A stretch of 64,000 nt of DNA from Nocardioides acrostichi (GCF_015319165.1 NZ_JADIVZ010000001.1:744001-808000), one strand, 5' to 3'; positions 52,042-61,054 are shown, counted from the stretch's first letter. The notes: a model not told the origin generated them from the sequence alone. A program made the numbers and translations.

Positions 52042-52608
52042 GTGAGTCCCGTCCGCCGTCCACCTCGATCCGACGCCCGGGCGCACCGGTCCGCCATCGT
52101 CGAGGCGAGCCAGGAGGTGCTGCGCGACGTCGGACCCGACTTCTCCATGGGACAGGTGGCCGGCGCGGCCGGGGTGTCGCGCACGACGGTGTACCGGCAC
52201 TTCGCCGACCGCGAGGCCCTCCTCGACGCGCTCGTGGTGGTCATGGCTCAGCGGCATCTCCCGGAGGTGGTGGCGGTCCTGGGCCGAGGCACGCTCGAGG
52301 ACTCCGTCGATGCCTTCGCCCGCTCGGTCCTCGAACGGGCCGCCCAGGAGAGGGCGCTGGTGCGAGCGGCCGGTCCGCGACTGGAGGCGCTGACCCGTCT
52401 CGCCGTGATCGACGAGCCCATGGTGGCTCTCCTGGCCAGGCGGCGGACGCGCGGCGAGCACCGATCGGCGCTTCCGGAGCGCTACCTGGTCTCGTGCGTG
52501 CGCGCGCTCGTCGTCTCCGCGGTGCTCGACGAACGCCCGGTCGATCCGGCGGCCACCGAGCTGGCCACGGCCCTGCGGCTGCTGCTGGGACTCCCGCCGC
52601 ACGGATGA
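52042..52608 (+). CDS. TetR-family transcriptional regulator
   Basis: 188 aa from GTG 52042 (VSPVRRPPRSDARAH). The TetR helix-turn-helix is MGQVAGAAGVSRTTVYRHFA, followed by DREALLDAL. The C-terminal ligand domain is helical and variable. It is divergent from the AttH-like gene and upstream of the secreted peptidase-like gene, so it may control both directions. An upstream extension to 51841 is open but crosses the putative operator and is unlikely. Confidence 0.9.
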   Translation: MSPVRRPPRSDARAHRSAIVEASQEVLRDVGPDFSMGQVAGAAGVSRTTVYRHFADREALLDALVVVMAQRHLPEVVAVLGRGTLEDSVDAFARSVLERAAQERALVRAAGPRLEALTRLAVIDEPMVALLARRRTRGEHRSALPERYLVSCVRALVVSAVLDERPVDPAATELATALRLLLGLPPHG

Positions 52609-52695
52609 GCCACGACCCTCGGCTCGTGCTTCCGGGGTGAGTTTCACGTGCGTGGCCATAACCCCGGGCCACCGAGCGCCGTTCTAGCCAGAGAC

Positions 52696-52715
52696 GTCGT
52701 GACGATGGTCACGAC
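52696..52715. promoter_or_regulatory. Perfect 20-bp palindrome before secreted peptidase-like gene
   Basis: GTCGTGAC-GATG-GTCACGAC: 8-bp perfect arms with a 4-nt centre, 20 nt upstream of the next start codon. It may be an operator, possibly for the TetR protein, although the sequence differs from the site at 51953. Confidence 0.5.
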
Positions 52716-52735
52716 CGGCAGTGAGGAGACGGTGG

Positions 52736-54757
52736 ATGCCAGCAGCGGATCCGGCAGCGGATCGGTCAGGGTCGGACGCCGTGTCGGGGCTGCCCCGCAC
52801 GTCTCGTCGCGGTCTGATCGGGGGAGCAGGCGTGGCCGGTGCGGCGCTGGTCGGTCTCGGCGTGCCGGGCGCACGCTCGCGGGCGGATGCTGTGGCGTCC
52901 ATCCGGCGAACGCGTGTGCGGCCGGTGCCGCTCCCGTCCCCTGCGCGCGTGCGACGTGACTTCACGACGATGGTGGAATTCGGACCGCGCCTGACGGGCA
53001 ACGCCTCGCACCGGGCCTTCACCTCCTGGCTCGAGCGCGAGTTCGTCCGGGCCGGCGCCGTGCTGCGTCCCTGCGACCAGTACGCCTACCGGCGCTGGAG
53101 CGTCCGCGACGTCGACCTTCACCTGCTCGAGGGCCCGCAGGCCGGTCCGACTCGGGTGGCGACCTACTACCCGCGATCGCGACAGACTCCGCAGGCGGGC
53201 ATCGAGGCGCCCCTCGTGTACGGCGGCACGCTGCCCTCGCCGTCGGTGGACCCGGCCGACCTGGGTTCGCTGCCCGAGGCCCTGGCCGCCTACCCCGGCC
53301 GGCTGACCACCTGGGCGCAGGGGCTCTCCGGCACGCTCGGCGGCCCCGGCTCGCTCCAGGGCTCGGTGCTGCTGGTCGACCTGCCAGTGCCCGTGCCGCT
53401 CACCGCCGGTGCCTTCTTGCCGTTGACCACCTACCTGCACTGGCCCGGGCACAGCGAGGCCGACGTGGCGGTCAGCGACTACAGCCGTTCGTGGAGCATG
53501 CCGGGACTCGGGGTGCCGTTGGCCCCCTTCGAGGAGCTCGGCGTCGCTGCCGTCGTGTTCGTCGTCGACCGCTCCTTCGAGGCGCTCCAGGGCAACTACC
53601 TGCCCTTCGACAGCGGCCACGAGCCCCTGCCCGCCCTCTACGTCGACCGAGACGAGGGCGCTCGGCTGCGCGCCGCCGCTGCGACCCGGCCCACGACGAG
53701 GCTGCGCCTGACTGCCGGCGAGAAGGACGTGTCGGTGCCCTCGGTGACCGCCGTGATCCCCGGGCGTGGCGACGAGACCCTCATCTTCAACACCCACACC
53801 GACGGACAAGGGTTCGTGGAGGAGAACGGCGCCGTGGCCCTGGTGCACCTGGCCCGGCACTTCGGATCCCTCCCACCGGGCCGACGCCTGCGGCGGACGC
53901 TGGTGTTCGCCTGCTGGCCCGGCCACATGAGCGGCGAGCTGCCCGAGCTCGAGGGGTGGATGGCCGCCCACCCCGACCTCGTGGCGTCCGCAGCCGCTGC
54001 CATGACCATCGAGCACCTGGGGTGCACCGAATGGCTGGATTCCGCGGCCCTCGGCTACCACGCAACCGGCGAGAACGAGTTCTTCGGAGTCTGGACGACC
54101 CAGGGGCCCATGTTCGAGCTGGCGCGGGACTCACTGGCGCCGCGCCCGAAGCTGGCTCGCACCGCTCTGCTGCGTCCGCCCGTGCAGTTCGGAGTGGGAG
54201 GGGCCTTCCAGGACAACGGCGTCCCGCAGATCGGGGCCTTGGCCGGGCCCGAGTACCTGCTCACCGTCAGCGAGAACGGCGACCTGGACAAGCTCGACGA
54301 GGCGCTGGCGGCCGAGCAGATCGCCTGGTTCGCCGACATGGCCCGGCGCATCGACGCGCTGGACGCCGAGACGCTGCGCAGCGGGGATCCGACCCTCGGC
54401 GACCAGCAGTACACCGACGACCCCAGCACCCCGACGCAGTGCGGCCCGGGCGGCCTGGTCGTGGCCGACGCCGGGGACGGCCGTTCGCTGCGCATCGACC
54501 TCGGCGACCGCGTCGACGCAGGGCGACGGCTGGTCGCGACGGTGAGCGCGATGGGTGCCGCGGTGCGCGACGTCCGGATCGAGCTGCGCCGCAACGGCGT
54601 GCGTGTGGGCGCGGCCCAGCTTCGGCGAGTGGGTCGACGGGGCGCCCGGCTGCGACTGCGGCATCGGGCAGGCGCCCACTGGCGCCGAGGTCGACACGTG
54701 CTGGTCGTGTCGGTTGAAGGCCGGCAGGTGCTGCGGCGTCCGGTGCAGCTGCGATGA
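52736..54757 (+). CDS. Tat-exported M28-like metallopeptidase-fold protein
   Basis: 673 aa from ATG 52736, supported by GAGGAG 8 nt upstream; the in-frame GTG at 52721 would destroy that site. A twin-arginine motif TSRRGLIGGAGVAGAA lies near residue 25-40. The middle region resembles a PA domain followed by an M28-like peptidase core (FNTHTDGQGFVEENGAVALVHLARHF; RRTLVFACWPGHMSGELPE; MTIEHLGCTEW). Part of the zinc-ligand set can be guessed, but the usual DNxSG segment is altered to ENGAV, so catalysis is uncertain. A basic C-terminal domain of ~100 residues ends the protein. Coupled to the next gene by ATGA. Confidence 0.65.
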   Translation: MPAADPAADRSGSDAVSGLPRTSRRGLIGGAGVAGAALVGLGVPGARSRADAVASIRRTRVRPVPLPSPARVRRDFTTMVEFGPRLTGNASHRAFTSWLEREFVRAGAVLRPCDQYAYRRWSVRDVDLHLLEGPQAGPTRVATYYPRSRQTPQAGIEAPLVYGGTLPSPSVDPADLGSLPEALAAYPGRLTTWAQGLSGTLGGPGSLQGSVLLVDLPVPVPLTAGAFLPLTTYLHWPGHSEADVAVSDYSRSWSMPGLGVPLAPFEELGVAAVVFVVDRSFEALQGNYLPFDSGHEPLPALYVDRDEGARLRAAAATRPTTRLRLTAGEKDVSVPSVTAVIPGRGDETLIFNTHTDGQGFVEENGAVALVHLARHFGSLPPGRRLRRTLVFACWPGHMSGELPELEGWMAAHPDLVASAAAAMTIEHLGCTEWLDSAALGYHATGENEFFGVWTTQGPMFELARDSLAPRPKLARTALLRPPVQFGVGGAFQDNGVPQIGALAGPEYLLTVSENGDLDKLDEALAAEQIAWFADMARRIDALDAETLRSGDPTLGDQQYTDDPSTPTQCGPGGLVVADAGDGRSLRIDLGDRVDAGRRLVATVSAMGAAVRDVRIELRRNGVRVGAAQLRRVGRRGARLRLRHRAGAHWRRGRHVLVVSVEGRQVLRRPVQLR

Positions 54758-56208
54758 CGGCGGGGTCGCGACGGAGCCGGGCACTCGGCCTCCTCCTAGC
54801 CGCCCTCACGACGGCCCTCGGCGCCTTGCTCGTGGTGGGGCTCGGGACGGGGCTCGAGCCCGCGGCGTCCGCCTCGGACGGCGCCGCGCGGTCCGGCCCG
54901 CTCCTCGATCCCGTGGTGCCGGTCCCGAGCCCCGCGGTGACCGGGCCGATCCCGGCCGACGCCGTGGGCTCGCCGGACCACGACTACCCCTTCGGCGCGG
55001 CGTCACCACGCGCACTACGGCGACACGGCTACGTCGAGCGGGAGTTCTTCTTCTCCGGCACGGCGGCGGGGCAGCCGTACACCTCGCGGATGGTGGTGCG
55101 GCGTCCGGCCCGGGCACGACGGTTCAGCGGCAACGTGGTGGCCGAGTGGACCAACGTGACCAACGGCTTCGACCTCGACTGCCTCTGGGCGCGCTCGGGG
55201 GAGCACGTGATGCGTCGACGCGACGCCTACGTCACCATCGACGCCCAGACCGCGGGTATCGACACGCCGCAGACCGGTTTGAAGGCCTTCAGCGAACAGC
55301 GATACGGCTCACTGAGCATCCCGACCTCGGGAACGTTCGTGGCCGAGGCCGGCAGCTACGACATCTTCGCCCAGGCACTGCAGGCGATTCGTCGCCCGAC
55401 GGGCACCGCCCCGCTGGGGCCTCTCAGGACGCGGCACCTGGTCGCCACCGGGTGCTCGCAGTCGGCCGGCACCATGAGCATCTATGCCAACGCGATGGGC
55501 GCTGCGCAGAGCCTCGCGGACGGCTACCTGATCGCCGCACTCTCCTCGGCGACCCTCGACGTGCCGCCGACCGGCGTGGTCTTCCCCGTGCCGTCCCCGG
55601 CGCTCACGGGCGCGAAGGTGATGCAGGTCAACACCGAGACCGACGAGGGCCACCTGCGCGTCGAGCCCGACAGCGACGCCTACCGCTACTGGGAAGTGGC
55701 CGGTGCCAGTCACGAGGACGCTCGCCTCTCGGCCTACGGCGATCGGGTCGTGCACCGCGACCTGGGCATCACCCGGGTGCATCGGTGCACGCTGCCGCCC
55801 TTCAGCCGGATCCCGTTCGCACACGTGCAGGACGCCGCGATCGACGCCCTCTTCGGCTGGATCGCGACGGGGTCGCCGCCACCCTCGCAGCCGGCGTTCC
55901 GCTACGAGAGCGACGGCTCACTGGCGCGCGATGCCGACGGCAACGTGCTCGGCGGCATCCGGCTGCCCGAGCACGCGGTGCCCACGGCGACCAACAGCAG
56001 CCTGAACTCCGGCTCCGACTTCTGTGCCTCCTTCGACGGCAGTCATGTGCCGTTCAGCCGACGCCGCCTGCGCGAGCTCTACCCGAGCCACCACGCCTAC
56101 GTGCACCGTTTCGTGCTCGCCACGCGGGCGGCTCGTCGAGCCGGCGTGCTCGGTGCCGCCGACGCGCGTCGGAGCGTGGCCCGGGCCCGGCACTCCGACA
56201 TCCCCTGA
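54754..56208 (+). CDS. Secreted alpha/beta-hydrolase-domain protein
   Basis: 484 aa; ATG overlaps the preceding stop. N-terminal signal peptide RALGLLLAALTTALGALLVVG, followed by a mature region matching the large actinobacterial alpha/beta hydrolase-domain group (EREFFFSGTAAG; GNVVAEWTNVTNGFDLD; ATGCSQSAGTMSIYANAM). The nucleophile elbow is GCSQS with the catalytic Ser. WEVAGASHEDA probably carries the His. Esterase activity on an extracellular ester is likely; the polymer or lipid target is unknown. Confidence 0.8.
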   Translation: MTAGSRRSRALGLLLAALTTALGALLVVGLGTGLEPAASASDGAARSGPLLDPVVPVPSPAVTGPIPADAVGSPDHDYPFGAASPRALRRHGYVEREFFFSGTAAGQPYTSRMVVRRPARARRFSGNVVAEWTNVTNGFDLDCLWARSGEHVMRRRDAYVTIDAQTAGIDTPQTGLKAFSEQRYGSLSIPTSGTFVAEAGSYDIFAQALQAIRRPTGTAPLGPLRTRHLVATGCSQSAGTMSIYANAMGAAQSLADGYLIAALSSATLDVPPTGVVFPVPSPALTGAKVMQVNTETDEGHLRVEPDSDAYRYWEVAGASHEDARLSAYGDRVVHRDLGITRVHRCTLPPFSRIPFAHVQDAAIDALFGWIATGSPPPSQPAFRYESDGSLARDADGNVLGGIRLPEHAVPTATNSSLNSGSDFCASFDGSHVPFSRRRLRELYPSHHAYVHRFVLATRAARRAGVLGAADARRSVARARHSDIP

Positions 56209-56269
56209 GGACGTCGCGCGGCTGCTCGACGGTGTCCGGGCGTTCTGCGGGAACGGGTGAGCGCGGCCG

Positions 56270-56456
56270 CGTGCGTCATGCCACTCCCGGGCCGCGAGGG
56301 GCGTACCGATCAGGACCGTTCCCGCGACGGCGACGGCGACGGCGACGTGACGGCGACGGTAACTGCCGCGGGCGCTTCGATGCGGTCGGCCAGGAGGCCG
56401 GCGGCCACCGGGCCGACCCCTTGGCCGGTCATGGTCCCAAGCGCCGGCTGGAAGGA
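56270..56456 (-). pseudogene. C-terminal remnant of an MFS transporter, frameshifted in a hexanucleotide repeat
   Basis: On the minus strand 56456-56360 encodes SFQPALGTMTGQGVGPVAAG and LLADRIEAPAAVTVAV, a pattern typical of a late MFS transmembrane region. The frame then runs through (CGTCGC)n and hits a stop. A +1 frame continues as VAVAVAGTVLIGTPLAAREW. One repeat unit is 5 nt instead of 6, which would explain the shift. No upstream MFS part is present: the CoA-transferase stop codon lies just before it. Probably a decayed gene end; it could also be chance coding-like sequence. Confidence 0.4.
56324..56358. repeat. GCGACG hexanucleotide repeat with one 5-nt unit
   Basis: Four GCGACG units (56324-56347), then TGACG (56348-56352), then another GCGACG (56353-56358). 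In the minus strand the run encodes alternating Val-Ala, as in a membrane helix. The 5-nt unit breaks the frame of the MFS remnant. Confidence 0.8.
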
Positions 56457-56470
56457 TCGCTGACCTGCGG

Positions 56471-57655
56471 TCACGCGGGCGGATCTTCTCGCTTTCTGGC
56501 TTGCACGACTCCCCGCCGGACGAGATCGCGCACGCGCTCGTCCGGCACGCCCCAGTCGTGCAGGACAGCTTCTGAGTGCGTGCCCGGCACGGGTGGGGGC
56601 AGGCCGAGGCGACCAGGGGTGCGGGCGAAGCGGGGGACGGGAGCCGGCTGCAGCATGCCGTTGCGGCGCACGTAGGTGCCTCGGGAGCGAAGGTGGGGGT
56701 GTTGCTCGACCTCGTCGTAGGTGAGGACCGGGGCGATGCAGGCGTCTCGGCCCGCTGCGCGCCTCACCCACTCCTTGAGGGGGAGCGAGGCGACGGCGTC
56801 GCTGAAGGCGGTGCGCAGCACGGGCCACCCGGAGCGGTCGGTCTGCTCGGGCAGCTCGGCCTCGTCGAGGCCGAGCACCTCGAGCATCTCCCGGTAGAAG
56901 CGCGGCTCGAGGGCGCCCAGGGAGAGCCAGCGACCATCGCTGGTCTCGTAGACGTCGTAGTACGGGGCCCCACCGTCGGTGATGTTGCTGCCTCGGAGAG
57001 GAGACCAGTCCTGGGTCTGCCAGTACCCGAGGAACGGCGTGGCCAGCGTCGCGGCGCCGTCCACCATGGCCCCGTCGACCACCTGCCCCAGGCCGGAACG
57101 CTGACGCTCGAAGAGGGCGGCCACGATGCCGAAGGCCAGCACCAGCCCACCGCCACCGAAGTCGCCGAGCAGGCTCAGGGGCGGCCGAGGGGGCGAGCCC
57201 TCTTGGCCGAGCAGGCCGAGAACGCCGGTGATGGCCAGGTAGTTGATGTCGTGTCCGGCGGTCATGGCATCGGCACCGCTCTGCCCCCAACCGGTGGCCC
57301 GGGCATAGACCAGGTGCGGCGCACGCTCGCGCACGTCGTCGGGGCCGAGCCCCAAGCGCTCGCATACGCCTGGTCGGTACCCCTCCAGCAGCACGTCGGC
57401 GGACTCGCACAGCGTGAGCAGCACGTCGCGTCCCCCTGGATCCTTCAGGTCCAAGGCCAGCGAACGCCGACCACGATGCATCAGCTCACGGGTGTGATCG
57501 TCGTTCGGGCCGATGAGCGGGTTGTCGTCGGCGCGGTCGACTCGCACCACCTCAGCGCCGAGGTCGGCCAGGAGCATGGCGCAGAAGGGACCCGGGCCGA
57601 TGGAGCCCAGCTCCACGACGCGTAGGCCGCTCAGCGGTCCGGAGCCCGCGATCAC
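56471..57655 (-). CDS. CaiB/BaiF-family CoA-transferase (AMACR-like)
   Basis: 394 aa from GTG 57655 (GTGA overlap with the kinase stop). Class III CoA-transferase features: LSGLRVVELGSIGPGPFCAMLLADLGAEV, here recognised by its GPGPFCAMLLADLGAEV core with the Asp region, KDPGGRDVLL, YARATGWGQSG, GHDINYLAITG and GGGGLVLAFGIVAAL. The AGHDINY segment and GQ-SG motif are typical of alpha-methylacyl-CoA racemase (AMACR) relatives. It may racemise 2-methylacyl-CoAs or move CoA between acids. Encoded with an ACAD10-like kinase and next to an acyl-CoA dehydrogenase, so it works in acyl-CoA catabolism. Confidence 0.88.
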   Translation of the reverse strand: MIAGSGPLSGLRVVELGSIGPGPFCAMLLADLGAEVVRVDRADDNPLIGPNDDHTRELMHRGRRSLALDLKDPGGRDVLLTLCESADVLLEGYRPGVCERLGLGPDDVRERAPHLVYARATGWGQSGADAMTAGHDINYLAITGVLGLLGQEGSPPRPPLSLLGDFGGGGLVLAFGIVAALFERQRSGLGQVVDGAMVDGAATLATPFLGYWQTQDWSPLRGSNITDGGAPYYDVYETSDGRWLSLGALEPRFYREMLEVLGLDEAELPEQTDRSGWPVLRTAFSDAVASLPLKEWVRRAAGRDACIAPVLTYDEVEQHPHLRSRGTYVRRNGMLQPAPVPRFARTPGRLGLPPPVPGTHSEAVLHDWGVPDERVRDLVRRGVVQARKREDPPA

Positions 57656-58746
57656 GACGAGCCCCTCAGCGTCGTGAGGGCCTTCTCCGCAAGGAGGCCG
57701 ACCTGTTTTGAGAGAGTGCCCACGTCCAGTCCCGCCGCGCGATCGCGCACACAGATGCCCTCGCCGATGCACGCGAGCTTCCACAGACCGAAGGCCATGT
57801 AGAAGCCGATGCGGTCCAGATCGAGGTCGGTGCGTTCGCGGTAGCGCTCCACCAGCTCATCCCTGGTCGCGAAGCCGGGGGTGGTGGTGGGGACGCTGGT
57901 GTAGAGGTGCGAGGTGTCCTCACCTGGTTGGGTCCAGTAGACGAGGAACAGGCCCAGGTCGGCGAGCGGATCCCCGAGGGTGCACAGCTCCCAGTCCAGC
58001 ACGGCTCGTACGTCGCCTTGCGGTCCGAGGACCACGTTGTCGAGTCGGAAGTCCCCGTGCACGATCGACACCCGTTGCTGACGCGGGATGTCGGCGGTCA
58101 AGCGCTGGTGCGCCTCGTCCAGAGCGGGCAGGCGGCGCGTGCTGCTGGACTGCCACTGCCGGTGCCACCTGGTCAGCTGACGCTCGAGGTAGCCGTCACG
58201 CCGGCCGAGCGTTCCGAGGCCTACGGCCTCGGGGTCGATGCCGTGCAGATCGGCCAGGACGTCGATCATGGCGTGTCCGACGCGCGCACGCCCGCCGTCG
58301 CTCAACCCGGCCGTGTCGTCAGGACTGCGCAGCACGAGGCCCGGCTCGAACGCCATCGTGTAGAAGGGCGCGCCCAGGATCGATGGAGACTCACACAGCG
58401 CCAGGGGCGCCGGAGTCGGCACCGGCTGCCCTCGGAGCGCGGAGAGGATGCGGAACTCTCGGAGAACGTCGTGCGCCGAAGCCAGCAGCGGTCCTTCGGG
58501 CGGACGGCGGAGGATGAAGGCGTGCCCGCGTGCGTCCGTGACGTGCAGCGTGATGTTCGAGCGGCCGCCTGCGATGCGTGACCAGGCGAAGGGACCGACG
58601 TGGTCGCCGTGCCGAGAGACCAGCCAGTCCGTGAGGCGCCGGGCGTCGACGGCATCACCTGCCGCAGCGCCCTCGGGGGCCGAAGGGTGCTCGATGGACT
58701 TCGCCCTCGCGGGCACGGCATCCAGTCCGTTGCGGTTGCCAGGCAC
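57652..58746 (-). CDS. APH-family small-molecule kinase (ACAD10/LvaA-like)
   Basis: 364 aa from GTG 58746. Protein-kinase-like aminoglycoside-phosphotransferase fold: IAGGRSNITLHV (nucleotide loop), HAFILRRPP (Lys/Arg region), VSIVHGDFRLDNVVL (catalytic loop) and VLDWELCTLGDPLADLG (metal-binding DWE). This subgroup resembles the kinase domain of ACAD10/11 and the bacterial 4-hydroxyacyl-CoA kinase LvaA, not true aminoglycoside-resistance enzymes. It would phosphorylate a hydroxyacyl-CoA so that an acyl-CoA dehydrogenase-like partner can eliminate phosphate. Such a partner begins at 63877. Confidence 0.82.
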   Translation of the reverse strand: MPGNRNGLDAVPARAKSIEHPSAPEGAAAGDAVDARRLTDWLVSRHGDHVGPFAWSRIAGGRSNITLHVTDARGHAFILRRPPEGPLLASAHDVLREFRILSALRGQPVPTPAPLALCESPSILGAPFYTMAFEPGLVLRSPDDTAGLSDGGRARVGHAMIDVLADLHGIDPEAVGLGTLGRRDGYLERQLTRWHRQWQSSSTRRLPALDEAHQRLTADIPRQQRVSIVHGDFRLDNVVLGPQGDVRAVLDWELCTLGDPLADLGLFLVYWTQPGEDTSHLYTSVPTTTPGFATRDELVERYRERTDLDLDRIGFYMAFGLWKLACIGEGICVRDRAAGLDVGTLSKQVGLLAEKALTTLRGSS

Positions 58747-58834
58747 GCGCCCATCATCTCTGCGACCCCGGGTGTCATCTCGCGATGCGGGCCCCTGGCT
58801 TGTGGGAACACACAAGTGCCCCGGTTGCTCGCAG

Positions 58835-58850
58835 CGTGATGGCGGTCACG
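58835..58850. promoter_or_regulatory. CRP-like palindrome (CGTGA-N6-TCACG) in the divergent promoter
   Basis: Perfect 5-bp arms with a 6-nt spacer, fitting CRP/GlxR-type sites. A second inverted repeat CTTGTG-N6-CACAAG lies at 58799-58816. Both sit in the 183-nt gap between the kinase/CoA-transferase operon and the ABC-importer operon. Confidence 0.45.
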
Positions 58851-58929
58851 TGGGTGCTGTACTCCTCTGCACCACACGCCGCATGACGGTTCGGGACTCG
58901 GCCGACCGGCAGACTTCATGGAGGAACAG

Positions 58930-60150
58930 ATGAGTGCACGCCGTCTCGCCAAGGTGGGAGCGCTGTTGCTGACTGCGTCCGTCGCGACTGCTTGTGGCTC
59001 GGGTTCGTCCGAGTCCAGCAGTTCTCGCGATGCAGCCGACAGCGCAGTGATCGGTGTCATCGGCCCCAAGACCGGGCCGGCGCCGCAATTCTGGACCGAG
59101 ACGAACCGAGCCATCCAGCTCTTCGCGCCCAAGATCGAGAAGCAGTACGGAGTGCACCTGACGTTCACGTACGCCGACGACGCCGGCACACCCGCCGGTG
59201 CCTCGCGGGCGGTGCAGACGGTGCTGAACGAGGACAACGTCGATGCCGTGATGGGGCCGCCGCAGTCGGCTCAAGCCCTGCAGGTGGCCGACGTCGTCGG
59301 ACGCGCGCAGCGCCCCTGGCTCCTGCACTCGGCGTCCAATGCCACCCTGGTGCCGACCGCCGGTGACACCAACTGGGCGTTCCGGACGGCCTACAACAGC
59401 GACGACCTCTCGGACGTGAGCGGGCAGGTTCTGTTCGCCCCCATCGACGGCAAGGATCCGGTGGTCGGCATCATCTACTCGGCCGATGCGTTCGGGCAGG
59501 CAGCGCTGGAGACCTTCAAGACCTACGGCGAGCAGCACGGCGTCCAGGTCGTGGGGGAGAGCATGCAGACCGGAGCCACGGACTTCAACAGTGGCATCAG
59601 TCGGCTCAAGGCAGCCGGCGTGGACTCGCTGTTCATCAACATGACGTCAGGCGCCGACATCGCGACGGTGACCGAGTCGATGGCCGTCGATGACTTCGAC
59701 CCCGTGCGCAAGTACGCGACGGCGAACGTGCTGGCCGACTACCGAGGTCTCGCGTCCCCTTCGGAGTGGAAGGGCCTCTACTTCATCGACCCCGAGAACT
59801 TCAACGGGTCTGCCTACAAGGCGATCCTGAGTGCCTACAAGAGCAGGTTCGGCGGGGTACCGGACCTCTACACCACCGTGTTCAACACCTACGCCATGCT
59901 CGACGCCTACGCCCAAGCCGTCAAGACGGCCGGCAGCGGTGACGACTACAGCGCCGTCCGCGACGCGCTCGAGAACCTGCCGGCCGTGCACGTCGAGGAC
60001 CAGTCCTACGAGAAGCCGTTCGGGCCCGGAGACGGAGAGCTGGACGAGCCCGACGCGGCCGACTGGTACGTGATGGGCTTCGACGACACACCCCAGGGCA
60101 ACATCGTCACGCTCGGCACCGTCCAGCACTGCATCGACAAGGGCTGCTGA
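58930..60150 (+). CDS. Branched-chain-amino-acid-type ABC importer binding lipoprotein
   Basis: 406 aa from ATG 58930, selected because GGAGG at 58920-58924 lies 5 nt before it; the ATG at 58918 is part of that ribosome-binding site. Lipobox ATAC after LLLTASV. Type-1 binding fold of the Leu/Ile/Val receptor family (IGVIGPKTGPAPQFWTE, FTYADDAGTPAGASRAVQT, LLHSASNATLVP, YSADAFGQAAL). In catabolic clusters this family often imports aromatic or fatty acids rather than amino acids. It fits the CoA-dependent genes around it. Confidence 0.92.
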   Translation: MSARRLAKVGALLLTASVATACGSGSSESSSSRDAADSAVIGVIGPKTGPAPQFWTETNRAIQLFAPKIEKQYGVHLTFTYADDAGTPAGASRAVQTVLNEDNVDAVMGPPQSAQALQVADVVGRAQRPWLLHSASNATLVPTAGDTNWAFRTAYNSDDLSDVSGQVLFAPIDGKDPVVGIIYSADAFGQAALETFKTYGEQHGVQVVGESMQTGATDFNSGISRLKAAGVDSLFINMTSGADIATVTESMAVDDFDPVRKYATANVLADYRGLASPSEWKGLYFIDPENFNGSAYKAILSAYKSRFGGVPDLYTTVFNTYAMLDAYAQAVKTAGSGDDYSAVRDALENLPAVHVEDQSYEKPFGPGDGELDEPDAADWYVMGFDDTPQGNIVTLGTVQHCIDKGC

Positions 60151-60176
60151 ACCGCTCCGACAGTGATGGAGAAGTC

Positions 60177-61049
60177 ATGATGGATGTCGTTGTCACCGGG
60201 CTGGTGACCGGCGGACTGTACGCCCTGATCGCCCAAGGATTCGTCCTCACCTACATCACCACGAACACGCTGAACTTCGCGATCGGGGAGTTCATGGTCG
60301 TGGGCGCCTTCTTGGCCATGTTCCTGCACGGCAACGTGGGTCTCACCGGCCTGCTGGCGATCGCGGTCGCTGTGCTGGTCACTGGCCTTCTCGGAGGACT
60401 CACCTACCGGGTGCTGGTGCTCCCGTTCAGCACGGAAGGCAAGCACGACACGAGGTGGCTCCTGACGACCGTCGGGCTGTCCTTCGTCATCGTCAACCTC
60501 ACCACCAACGCGGAGGGGGCCAACCGGCAGCCGCTCGGCTTCGGGAACGTCGACAGCATCGTCACCGTGCTCGGTGAGCGCGTGACCGGGCAGCAACTCC
60601 TCCTTGCCGTCGTCGCGGTCGTGGTCACCGTGCTGCTGGTCGTCGTGATCTCACGGACCCGGCTCGGTGGTGACATGCGGGCCGTCTCCGAGGACGCCGA
60701 GACCACGGCGCTCATGGGGATCTCGCCGCGTCGCATCGGCGCCTTGTCCTACGTGGTCGCCATGATGCTCGTAGGGCTGGGCGGGATTCTGTGGGCTGCG
60801 CAGACCGGAGTCTCGCCGGGGCTAGGCCCGCCGCTGCTGATCGCCGCGTTCTCGGCCGGCATCATCGGCGGCCTGACCTCTCTGTGGGGCCCCCTGCTGG
60901 GCGGAGCCGTCTACGGCCTCGTCACGGCCGCGGTGGGCACGGCCCTGGGCAGCCTGTGGGGCGAGGTCTCTGGCCTGCTCGTCGTCATTGCCGTGCTCAT
61001 CGTCCGACCCGAGGGACTGCTCGGCCGCCGAGTCGAGATCAAGGTCTGA
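60177..61049 (+). CDS. Branched-chain-type ABC importer permease (LivH-like)
   Basis: 290 aa; two adjacent ATGs (60177, 60180) could start it, with GGAG a few nt before. LivH features are GLVTGGLYALIAQGFVLTY at the N-terminus and TRLGGDMRAVSEDAETTALM in the cytoplasmic loop. LWGPLLGGAVYGLVTA near the end also fits. Eight or so hydrophobic helices. It pairs with the permease half of the next, fused protein. Confidence 0.93.
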   Translation: MMDVVVTGLVTGGLYALIAQGFVLTYITTNTLNFAIGEFMVVGAFLAMFLHGNVGLTGLLAIAVAVLVTGLLGGLTYRVLVLPFSTEGKHDTRWLLTTVGLSFVIVNLTTNAEGANRQPLGFGNVDSIVTVLGERVTGQQLLLAVVAVVVTVLLVVVISRTRLGGDMRAVSEDAETTALMGISPRRIGALSYVVAMMLVGLGGILWAAQTGVSPGLGPPLLIAAFSAGIIGGLTSLWGPLLGGAVYGLVTAAVGTALGSLWGEVSGLLVVIAVLIVRPEGLLGRRVEIKV

Positions 61050-61054
61050 GGAAC

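Noticed and set aside
52721..52735. Upstream GTG start for the M28-like gene
   Set aside because: It lies within the GAGGAG ribosome-binding site that serves the ATG at 52736.
57652..58746. Aminoglycoside resistance kinase
   Set aside because: The APH fold is shared, but the DWELCTLGDPLADLG motif and the CoA-gene context fit the ACAD10/LvaA-type subgroup.
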